Below are positions 26,210 through 32,048 of a stretch of 32,048 nt of DNA, piece by piece (the stretch's first letter is position 1; every line of letters begins with the position of its first letter). The stretch spans positions 1 through 32,048 of the forward strand of contig DYOW01000001.1 of assembly GCA_020720325.1 (NCBI GenBank), written 5' to 3'. The position numbers and the translations under genes were made by a program. A model generated the notes under the pieces. It was not told the origin of the DNA. It did not search any database and saw nothing but the letters and a program-made list of their open reading frames with translations. Source of the DNA: Desulfobulbus propionicus (GTDB lineage: Bacteria > Desulfobacterota > Dissulfuribacteria > Dissulfuribacterales > DYOW01).

Positions 26210-26539
26210 TTAAAACTTAAATGATATTATTGCATCAACCATAAAACGGCTTTCTAAAAGGGATTCTTCCTCTTCTGTTAAAGGGAATTCATAAACAGCC
26301 CCAAGATCAAGCCATTTCGTGACCTTAAACCTGCTTCCAAGCGCAAGTATAACAAGATTTCTATTTTCATCATTATATTTTCCACCAAGATTAACTATAT
26401 CACAGCCGCTAAATGTTGCAATGCCGGCAACAAGATCATCTTCATCATCTGTCCTAATTGCGCCTAAACCGGTTTTGGGAAGCTCTCTTTCCCCTGAGCT
26501 TAATACGTGAAATTGGATTTTATCAAAAATGCTTAAATA
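26210..26539 (-). pseudogene. C-terminal remnant of an outer-membrane beta-barrel protein
   Basis: A minus-strand frame of 109 codons opens after a TAG at 26540-26542 and has no plausible start codon. It reads as alternating beta strands (VAGIATFSG, NLVILALGSRFKV, WLDLGAVYEF, SRFMVDAIISFKF) and ends in Phe, the usual signal for barrel insertion by BamA. This is the end of a porin-like or transporter-like outer-membrane protein whose first part has been lost. No upstream portion is visible before the hydrolase gene. The parent family is not identifiable. Confidence 0.6.
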
Positions 26540-26568
26540 CTAAATGCGCTTACTTAATAAAGATACAA

Positions 26569-27384
26569 TTATTTTTTACTGGAATTTAGCAGGGATACAA
26601 ATTCATTAATGATATTATCATATTTTTTTCCCGCAGCAGATGCCAGATTAATATGATCAGCATCATCCACCCAAAGGAAAAGCTTTGGATCGTTTGCCTT
26701 TTCAAAAATTTTTTGACCATGCCAGAATGGGACAACATCATCTTTTTTTCCATGAAGGACAAGGACAGGACAATTTATTTTGCTTATTTTTGAGATATTT
26801 CTGTATCTGTCAAAGGGAAAAAGAGGAAACTGGGTGATTACCCTGAATGCCGAGATAAAAGGAGCCTCAAGAATAACCCCAGCAACTTCTTTTTGAGTTG
26901 CAAGGTCAATGGCAACTGCAGCTCCAAGAGAATGTCCGTAAATAATAATCTTTTCAGGGGGAATATTTAATTGTTTGACCACATATTCATAAGCTGCCTG
27001 GGCATCCTGATATGTATTTTTTTCAGAAGGCTTGCCGCTTATTATTCCGTATCCAGTGTAATCAAAGGAAAAAAAAGAAAAATTCAATTTGTATAATTTA
27101 TTAAGCACATAAAAGGTAAAAACACCAATATCCTCCGCATTTCCGTGACAGTAAATAATAGTATATTCTGATTTAGGATTTTTATAATAAGTTGCTGTTA
27201 TCTTTTGTCCTTTTGGAATATCTATCTGTAGTATTGTCTCATTGTCTGAATAAGATGGGGGGTTAGGAGGAAAAAATATCAGCCTTTCCCCAAAAAAATA
27301 TACCAATAAGGAAACCGAAAAATAGGTTATAAAAAAAATCATAACTATACGAAATACTTTTTTTAATTTATTATCTATATTCAT
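26569..27384 (-). CDS. Membrane-anchored alpha/beta hydrolase (BEM46/ABHD-like)
   Basis: The 271-aa protein has one N-terminal membrane helix (about 8-33), so the catalytic domain is probably anchored. Key features: oxyanion loop YCHGNAED (about 78-85), nucleophile elbow GHSLGA with S152, acid D215/D216 in HGKKDDVVP, and H244 in DDADHIN. This matches the serine hydrolase family called BEM46/ABHD17-like; substrates are unknown, with acyl esters or thioesters likely. The ATG at 27384 is preferred to a TTG at 27399; neither has a clear Shine-Dalgarno site. It stands between the beta-barrel remnant and a 45-aa ORF on the same strand. Confidence 0.88.
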   Translation of the reverse strand: MNIDNKLKKVFRIVMIFFITYFSVSLLVYFFGERLIFFPPNPPSYSDNETILQIDIPKGQKITATYYKNPKSEYTIIYCHGNAEDIGVFTFYVLNKLYKLNFSFFSFDYTGYGIISGKPSEKNTYQDAQAAYEYVVKQLNIPPEKIIIYGHSLGAAVAIDLATQKEVAGVILEAPFISAFRVITQFPLFPFDRYRNISKISKINCPVLVLHGKKDDVVPFWHGQKIFEKANDPKLFLWVDDADHINLASAAGKKYDNIINEFVSLLNSSKK

Positions 27385-27399
27385 AAAACTTAACTGCAA

Positions 27400-27587
27400 A
27401 TTTAAAAAAATTATCGATTAAAACTTAATCCAAAATAAAAAAAAATCAAATAATATCTTTATCAAGACGATAAATTCCGTATATTTTTACATGATTTATT
27501 TCTTTTTTATAGTCATTACATGAAATTTTTCCTGAAATTCAGGTATAATTAGATGAATCAAATAAGGTCTGCACAAATCCATAATAT
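27400..27587. other. Spacer with a 13-base palindrome
   Basis: I see no gene in these 188 bases. CCTGAAATTCAGG (27531-27543) is a perfect palindrome joined directly to TATAAT (27544-27549) on the plus strand. No plus-strand gene follows, so promoter function is doubtful. Confidence 0.4.
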
Positions 27588-27725
27588 TTATTGATGTCTT
27601 TCAATAATAAAACCGACAACCTGCCTGCGCATCTCCTTTATGACGAGTCTTGCAAAATGGGGATATTTTTTTATTCTGCTTAATTTAAGGGCAATATCAT
27701 TATCCCAGCGCTTAACATCTGGCAT
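27588..27725 (-). CDS. Small 45-aa ORF downstream of glmS
   Basis: The frame begins MPDVKRWDNDIALKLSRI and ends GFIIERHQ. It is basic, predicted helical and has no signal sequence. It begins 24 nt after the glmS stop on the same strand; the ribosome-binding site is weak (AAAG). I do not recognise it. It may be a true small protein or the end of a decayed gene. Confidence 0.45.
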   Translation of the reverse strand: MPDVKRWDNDIALKLSRIKKYPHFARLVIKEMRRQVVGFIIERHQ

Positions 27726-27749
27726 TTCTTTAAAAATTTTTGTGTTTAA

Positions 27750-29591
27750 TTATTCAACTGTAACGCTTTTTGCAAGATTTCTGGGCTGATCCACATCACA
27801 ACCCCTTATTTGGGCTATCTCATATGCAAGCAGTTGAAGGGGTATTGTATAAAGAAAAGGTATAAGGTCAGGGTCATCAACTTCGGGCAGGGATATTTTA
27901 TATGTCGCAAGAGGCATATCGGTTCTGTCCTGAGTTATTGCAAGTATCACCCCTTTTCTTGAACGGACCTCTTCGAGATTGCTTAACATCTTCTCATAAA
28001 CACTATCCGGGGGACAAAGCATAACAACAGGCATATCCTTGTCAATAAGGGCAATAGGGCCATGCTTCATCTCACCCGCAGCATAACCTTCGGCATGTAT
28101 GTAGGAGATTTCCTTTAATTTTAATGCGCCTTCAAGGGCAAGGGGATAACAGATATTTCTTCCGAGATATAAAAAATTTCTGTAATGATATAATTTATCA
28201 GCAATATTAATGCACTGTTCGTGAATTTCAGGCATTTTAGCATTAATAAGAGGGGATATTCTCATAAGATTAATGATTTTTTTATTAAGTGTCTCATTAT
28301 CCAGATGTTTTTTTAACATCCCCGTATAAAGAGAAAAAAGATAAAGCGCTGTAAGCTGCGCTGTAAATGTCTTTGTGGCTGCAACGCCAATCTCAGGCCC
28401 TGCGTGGGTATATAAGGTCGCGCCTGATTCCCTTGTTATGGTGCTTCCAAGGACATTACATATTGAGATGGTATTGCCGTTGTTTTCCTTTATTAATCTT
28501 AGGGCAGAAAGGGTGTCCGCGGTTTCACCGGATTGTGAAATAGGTATGTACAGGGTTTCACTGTTTCCAAGAAAAGGAGAATACTTAAATTCAGAGGCCA
28601 TTTCCACATCCACAGGGATGCCTGCAATACGACCAAGCCAGTATTTTGCAACAAGCCCGGCATTAAGGGATGTCCCGCATGCAATAAACACAATCCTTGA
28701 TATTTTTTTTATTATGTCCTTAAAGTCTGAAAGCTCATAAAGGTCAATCTGAGGAGGGTCTGCTGTTATCCTTCCCCTTATGGTGTTAAGGATGGAAGAG
28801 GGCTGTTCGTAAATTTCCTTTAGCATAAAATGCTTATAACCGCCCTTTTCCGCCATAGAGCTTGACCATGTGATAACATTTGTTTTTTTGATTACTTCTT
28901 CGTTTTGATTTAAAGAAAATATCCTAACAGAATCTGATTTTATCACTGCTATTTCATTGTCGTCCAGAAAAATAACATTTTTTGTGTAGGGAAGCACAGC
29001 CGGCACATCAGACGCCACAAAGTTTTCACCTTCTCCAAGACCAAGAACAAGGGGACTTTGTTTCCTTGCCGCAAGGACAATATCGGGATATTTTCTATGG
29101 ATTGCTGTCAGGGCAAATGAACCATGTAATGTATTCAGAGATTCTTTCATTGCTGAAAAAAAATCAGGAATGGTTTTAAGATTTTCTTCAATCAGATGGG
29201 CGATAACCTCTGTATCAGTGTCAGAACGAAAAATATGTCCCTTACTTAAGAGCATATTTTTTAAGGTTCTGTAATTTTCTATTATGCCATTATGAACAAG
29301 GACAAGATCATTACTGCAGTCAGAATGCGGGTGGGCATTTTTTTCATCCGGCTCTCCGTGTGTCGCCCATCTGGTATGACCGATTCCCAGATGGGAAACC
29401 AAACCTGATAGCTCAGGAAGCCGCGCATAAAGATTCTGTATTTTACCTTCTGCCTTGACACGGTTAATTTTATCATTATCTAGCCAGGCAATTCCCGCAG
29501 AGTCATATCCCCTGTATTCAAGCCTTGTCAGACCGTCAAGAAGGATAGGAATAACAGGCTTATTTCCAATATAACCAACTATGCCGCACAT
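27750..29591 (-). CDS. glmS: Glutamine-fructose-6-phosphate aminotransferase
   Basis: GlmS makes glucosamine-6-phosphate from fructose-6-P and Gln, the entry to UDP-GlcNAc for peptidoglycan, LPS and the glycan cluster in this window. The 613-aa protein begins MCGIVGYIG, with Cys2 as the glutaminase nucleophile, followed by RWATHGEP and the class II amidotransferase domain (to about 225). Two SIS domains follow (FIACGTSLNAGL, SQSGETADTL, NFLYLGRNICYPLALEGALKLKEISYIHAEGYAAGEMKHGPIAL region). The C-terminus DQPRNLAKSVTVE is the family end. Its ATG overlaps the HU/IHF stop (TAATG). No glmS ribozyme is possible in this arrangement. Confidence 0.98.
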   Translation of the reverse strand: MCGIVGYIGNKPVIPILLDGLTRLEYRGYDSAGIAWLDNDKINRVKAEGKIQNLYARLPELSGLVSHLGIGHTRWATHGEPDEKNAHPHSDCSNDLVLVHNGIIENYRTLKNMLLSKGHIFRSDTDTEVIAHLIEENLKTIPDFFSAMKESLNTLHGSFALTAIHRKYPDIVLAARKQSPLVLGLGEGENFVASDVPAVLPYTKNVIFLDDNEIAVIKSDSVRIFSLNQNEEVIKKTNVITWSSSMAEKGGYKHFMLKEIYEQPSSILNTIRGRITADPPQIDLYELSDFKDIIKKISRIVFIACGTSLNAGLVAKYWLGRIAGIPVDVEMASEFKYSPFLGNSETLYIPISQSGETADTLSALRLIKENNGNTISICNVLGSTITRESGATLYTHAGPEIGVAATKTFTAQLTALYLFSLYTGMLKKHLDNETLNKKIINLMRISPLINAKMPEIHEQCINIADKLYHYRNFLYLGRNICYPLALEGALKLKEISYIHAEGYAAGEMKHGPIALIDKDMPVVMLCPPDSVYEKMLSNLEEVRSRKGVILAITQDRTDMPLATYKISLPEVDDPDLIPFLYTIPLQLLAYEIAQIRGCDVDQPRNLAKSVTVE

Positions 29592-29914
29592 TATTTAGCC
29601 TTCTTTGACCTTGTTTTTTTTTCCTTTTTTTCTTCCTTATTCATTTCTTTTCTTAAAATATGGGAAGGTGAAAAGGTTATCACATTTCTGGGATCAAGTA
29701 TGATTGTCTCTCCTGTCTGTGGGTTTCTGCCCCTTCTTTCCTTTTTACTTTTAACCTTGAACTTGCCAAATCCGCTTATAAGCAGATCTTCTCCCTTTTC
29801 AAAGTTTTTTTTCATAATTTCAAGAAGTAAATCCACATAGTTAAGTGAATTTTGAAGCGTTAGGGAATGTGCGTTTAGAACTCTTCTTGCAATTTCTTCT
29901 TTAGTGATCTTCAT
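29591..29914 (-). CDS. HU/IHF-family DNA-binding protein with Lys-rich tail
   Basis: The 107-aa histone-like protein starts TKEEIARRV and has the core GFGKFKVKSKKERRGRNPQTGE. This is the beta-arm region with the RNPxTG signature that inserts Pro into DNA minor grooves. PSHILRKEMN and a strongly basic tail (KKEKKTRSKKAK) follow. It resembles IHF alpha more than HU in the N-terminal helix and sequence, but one gene alone does not settle this. It overlaps both neighbours: TAATG with aroD upstream and TAATG with glmS downstream, so all three are translationally coupled. Confidence 0.93.
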   Translation of the reverse strand: MKITKEEIARRVLNAHSLTLQNSLNYVDLLLEIMKKNFEKGEDLLISGFGKFKVKSKKERRGRNPQTGETIILDPRNVITFSPSHILRKEMNKEEKKEKKTRSKKAK

Positions 29915-30597
29915 TATGCCTCCACAATATCTATTATTTTTTTCATTTTTTTTATTGGGATCTGACCGGGCGCAGTCTTTCTGCTTCCGGAAGGGGCTGT
30001 ATAAGTAAAAGGAGCCCCAAGCGCAAGGCAGGCGACACGGCTGATTTTTCCCATCTCTCCCATAGAAAAAGCTATAAGATTTATTTTATTTTTTTCCGTC
30101 AAACAATAGAGATTCAGTAATAATTTAACATCATCTTTTGTTTTAGGGGTTGCAACTATTTTGGCAAGGTCACATTGGGAAAAATTTATTTTTATTAATT
30201 TTTCTTCAAGGTCTGTAAAGGAAGGTGTCTTTTCAAAGTCATGAAAGGAAACTATGACCTTAATCCCTTTATTTTTTGCAATTTTTATGATATTATCCCT
30301 TAAATCTTCCGTTGTGTCCAATTCAATATCAATATATTCTGGTGAAACATCCAGCGCCTTAAGAAGTATATCAGTTCTTTGGGCTTCTGTTCCCTTAAAC
30401 CTGCCTCCCTCCTCTTTTTTCCTGTTGGTAAAAATAAAAGGTTTGGAGGTGATTTTTTTTAATTTTTTTAATTCTTTTATGTCAGTCTCTTCCAGATAAT
30501 CAAGCCTTATTTCAAACAAATCGGCTATATCATTAAATTCATTAATTTTTTTATAAAGTTCAAGAGGACTTTTTTCTGATAAACTAAGACAAAGCAT
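29914..30597 (-). CDS. aroD: 3-dehydroquinate dehydratase, type I
   Basis: AroD converts 3-dehydroquinate to 3-dehydroshikimate in the shikimate pathway for aromatic amino acids. The 227-aa protein has the class I Schiff-base features: EIRLDYLEE (29-37), FTNRKKEEGG (56-65), H119 in VSFHDF (general base) and Lys146 in AKIVAT (imine). MGKISRVACLALGAPFTY and SGSRKTAPGQ close the site. The length is normal. No other aro gene is in the window. It starts 25 nt after purH, with no evident Shine-Dalgarno site. Confidence 0.95.
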   Translation of the reverse strand: MLCLSLSEKSPLELYKKINEFNDIADLFEIRLDYLEETDIKELKKLKKITSKPFIFTNRKKEEGGRFKGTEAQRTDILLKALDVSPEYIDIELDTTEDLRDNIIKIAKNKGIKVIVSFHDFEKTPSFTDLEEKLIKINFSQCDLAKIVATPKTKDDVKLLLNLYCLTEKNKINLIAFSMGEMGKISRVACLALGAPFTYTAPSGSRKTAPGQIPIKKMKKIIDIVEA

Positions 30598-30622
30598 AAT
30601 AAAAATAATAAATAAGATAAAA

Positions 30623-31219
30623 CTATAAAGTTATATTATCAAGATATTTTGATATTGCCATATCATATTGGAATGTAAGCCTGAAAACCTTTTTGGCCAT
30701 CTCAAACCTGAAATTTAATGTTGTGACCCCGTTATTTTCTTTCATCTGTGATATTACGAGGGGATAATCAGCGGGATCAACAACAACAGTGACAAATTTA
30801 TAATTTTTGGCAGCGGATCTTAACATTGAAGGCCCACCAATATCAATATTTTCAATTGCTTCTTCTATGGTCACACCCTGTTTTGCAATGGTTTTTTCAA
30901 AGGCATAAAGATTTACCGCAACAAGGGAAATAGGTTCGATTCCATGATTTTGCATATCCTGCGCGTGTTTAGGATTATCTCTCAGGGCAAGAAGACCACC
31001 GTGAACCTTGGGATGTAGGGTTTTAACCCTGCCGTCCATCATCTCAGGAAAGCCTGTGACCTCGCTTATATCCTTTACGGTTATGCCGGATTCGCGGATT
31101 GTCTTTGCAGTTCCGCCTGTTGATATTATCTCTACATTCATTTTTGATAACTCACCAGCAAATTCAGCTATCCCTGTTTTATCCGTGACACTTAAAATCG
31201 CCCTTGTTATCTTTTCCAT
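30623..31219 (-). CDS. purH: IMP cyclohydrolase (PurH N-terminal domain only)
   Basis: The 198-aa protein is the MGS-like IMP cyclohydrolase half of PurH, the last step of IMP synthesis. The sequence has [33 protein letters not shown] and [15 protein letters not shown]. It ends at KYLDNITL, the natural domain boundary, with a clean TAA. The AICAR transformylase half is absent, and no remnant is seen in the 25 bases before aroD. The transformylase must be a separate protein elsewhere. GAGG lies 7 nt before the ATG. The tRNA-Pro gene is just upstream on the same strand. Confidence 0.95.
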   Translation of the reverse strand: MEKITRAILSVTDKTGIAEFAGELSKMNVEIISTGGTAKTIRESGITVKDISEVTGFPEMMDGRVKTLHPKVHGGLLALRDNPKHAQDMQNHGIEPISLVAVNLYAFEKTIAKQGVTIEEAIENIDIGGPSMLRSAAKNYKFVTVVVDPADYPLVISQMKENNGVTTLNFRFEMAKKVFRLTFQYDMAISKYLDNITL

Positions 31220-31245
31220 GTTTTAACCTCATTTATCTTAAAATT

Positions 31246-31319
31246 TCGGGACGAGAGGATTTGAACCTCCGGCCCCAGCGTCCCGAACGCTGTGCTCTAC
31301 CAGACTGAGCCACGTCCCA
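31246..31319 (-). tRNA. tRNA-Pro (anticodon CGG)
   Basis: This is a 74-nt tRNA. Acceptor TGGGACG/CGTCCCG has a U-G first pair; the anticodon loop TTCGGGA gives CGG, which reads CCG. T arm GGAGG-TTCAAAT-CCTCT. CCA is not encoded. It precedes purH and is probably co-transcribed with it. Confidence 0.95.
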
Positions 31320-31356
31320 GTTTCATAAAAAATTTAATTTAACACATTAATTTAAT

Positions 31357-31386
31357 TTTATCATCAAGTTAAAAATAACATGTCAA
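31357..31386 (-). promoter_or_regulatory. Sigma-70 promoter of tRNA-Pro/purH operon
   Basis: On the minus strand TTGACA (31381-31386) is followed after 18 bases by GATAAA (31357-31362). It lies back-to-back with the sigma-54 promoter of the divergent plus-strand gene, with the two elements about 10 bases apart. Confidence 0.5.
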
Positions 31387-31395
31387 TATTTTTTT

Positions 31396-31411
31396 TGGCA
31401 TGTCTGTTGCT
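31396..31411 (+). promoter_or_regulatory. Sigma-54 promoter
   Basis: TGGCATGTCTGTTGCT matches the sigma-54 consensus TGGCAyr-N4-TTGCw at every fixed position. The predicted start is near 31422, about 22 nt before the ATG at 31444. Sigma-54 needs an enhancer-binding activator, such as FlrC/FlgR-type regulators for flagellar genes. Confidence 0.85.
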
Positions 31412-31443
31412 TAATAAGTATTAAAAAAAGCCGGAGAATAATC

Positions 31444-32048
31444 ATGAATGATTTTTTACCCATTGTAACAGAAACTCCAAATGAATTAAATTTTCAGGTT
31501 AAACCTAATAATAATGACAGTTTAATAAAAGATGAAAAAAATTCAAAATCATTTCATGAGATTTTTTCCGCAAAAAATAATGATAATAGCGCCCCAAAGA
31601 CATCCTTACAGAAAAAAAACACTGAAAATAACACATCAAAAAAACATGAAAATTCAAACAATTCTGCCATAAACAAAAAAAATACCAAAAATTCCGGCAA
31701 TACAAATAAGACACAGGCAAATAAAACAAGCGCCAATGAGACAAATGATAAAAATATCACTGAAAATGACAATGCCGTAACAAAGGAAACAGAAAAAAAT
31801 ATTTCAACGCAGGAGTCAAAAACAGCGAATAATGTCACTGAAAACACAAGCGCTGCAACTATTGACCAGCAGGAAAAAAATACCGCTGAAAATTTTTCCC
31901 AACAGGATGAAAATTCCCAGAATGTCTATGTTGAAATAGAAATTTTTTATTTTGAGTTCTACAGTGTAATTGAAACTGTCAACAATAATTTTATTAATAA
32001 TAATCTTAATAACTCTGAATTTGCAAATTTTGCTTCAAATCAAAATTT
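31444..32048 (+). CDS. Flagellar hook-length control protein FliK-like, N-terminal part
   Basis: The gene starts at ATG 31444 behind GGAG (7-nt spacing) and runs off the right edge; 201 codons are visible. Residues 1-45 are mixed; SFHEIFS at about 36-42 resembles the start of secreted flagellar hook proteins. Residues 45-150 are a long N/K/T/E-rich low-complexity stretch, as in the disordered ruler region of FliK. No signal peptide is present. The FliK call is inferred from composition, the sigma-54 promoter and the flagellar setting implied by cheZ. The conserved C-terminal domain that would confirm it is outside the window. Confidence 0.45.
   Translation, partial: MNDFLPIVTETPNELNFQVKPNNNDSLIKDEKNSKSFHEIFSAKNNDNSAPKTSLQKKNTENNTSKKHENSNNSAINKKNTKNSGNTNKTQANKTSANETNDKNITENDNAVTKETEKNISTQESKTANNVTENTSAATIDQQEKNTAENFSQQDENSQNVYVEIEIFYFEFYSVIETVNNNFINNNLNNSEFANFASNQN

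Overview
The window reads as a stretch of chromosome from a low-GC, Gram-negative, flagellated bacterium. Evidence: a porin-like C-terminus ending in Phe, an O-antigen/LPS-type sugar cluster, CheZ, a sigma-54 promoter in front of a FliK-like gene, and very A/T-rich spacers. The long formate-THF ligase, the split PurH and the sigma-54 flagellar control resemble Desulfobacterota or Nitrospirota-like lineages, but I cannot fix the taxon. Stop codons TAA, TAG and TGA are all used normally in the intact genes.

Layout. 1-2043 (-): a secreted RHS/YD-repeat gene with three in-frame TGA codons and one +1 frameshift. 2062-2575: non-coding, with small repeats. 2576-3265 (-): cheZ. 3502-9215 (-): a classical proteostasis operon, tRNA-Leu > tig > clpP > clpX > lon, with a clear promoter at 9283-9311 and a strong terminator at 3451-3484.

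9618-15816 (+) is the most interesting part. It is a tight run of six genes: a small DUF5132-like protein, an HMA-like domain with a membrane hairpin, a glycine-zipper protein with an exact 22-residue repeat, an HMA-like domain fused to a Ca2+-type P-type ATPase, a divergent SAM synthetase lacking two key Asp residues, and an unknown 102-aa protein. The HMA-like domains lack CxxC and carry basic PGRxRxK or GHLRIR motifs. This resembles the CoBaHMA domain described for calcyanin of carbonate-forming cyanobacteria. I infer a membrane system for cation transport or storage; this is a hypothesis. tRNA-Arg and a small secreted protein follow.

16669-18432 (-): formate-THF ligase with its own promoter. 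18584-23479 (-): a compact glycan cluster made of a 62-aa protein, GT2 glycosyltransferase, SDR epimerase, WecA/WbpL-type lipid-phosphate sugar transferase and a WbpM/CapD-type dehydratase. Together these would make and load the first sugar of a surface glycan. tRNA-Ala follows. 23843-26104 (-): a kinase-like/AAA+ fusion. 26210-26539: a beta-barrel remnant. 26569-27384: an alpha/beta hydrolase.

27588-31319 (-): tRNA-Pro > purH (IMP cyclohydrolase domain only) > aroD > HU/IHF > glmS > a 45-aa ORF, tightly packed with TAATG overlaps. 31396-32048 (+): a sigma-54 promoter and the N-terminus of a FliK-like gene running off the window.
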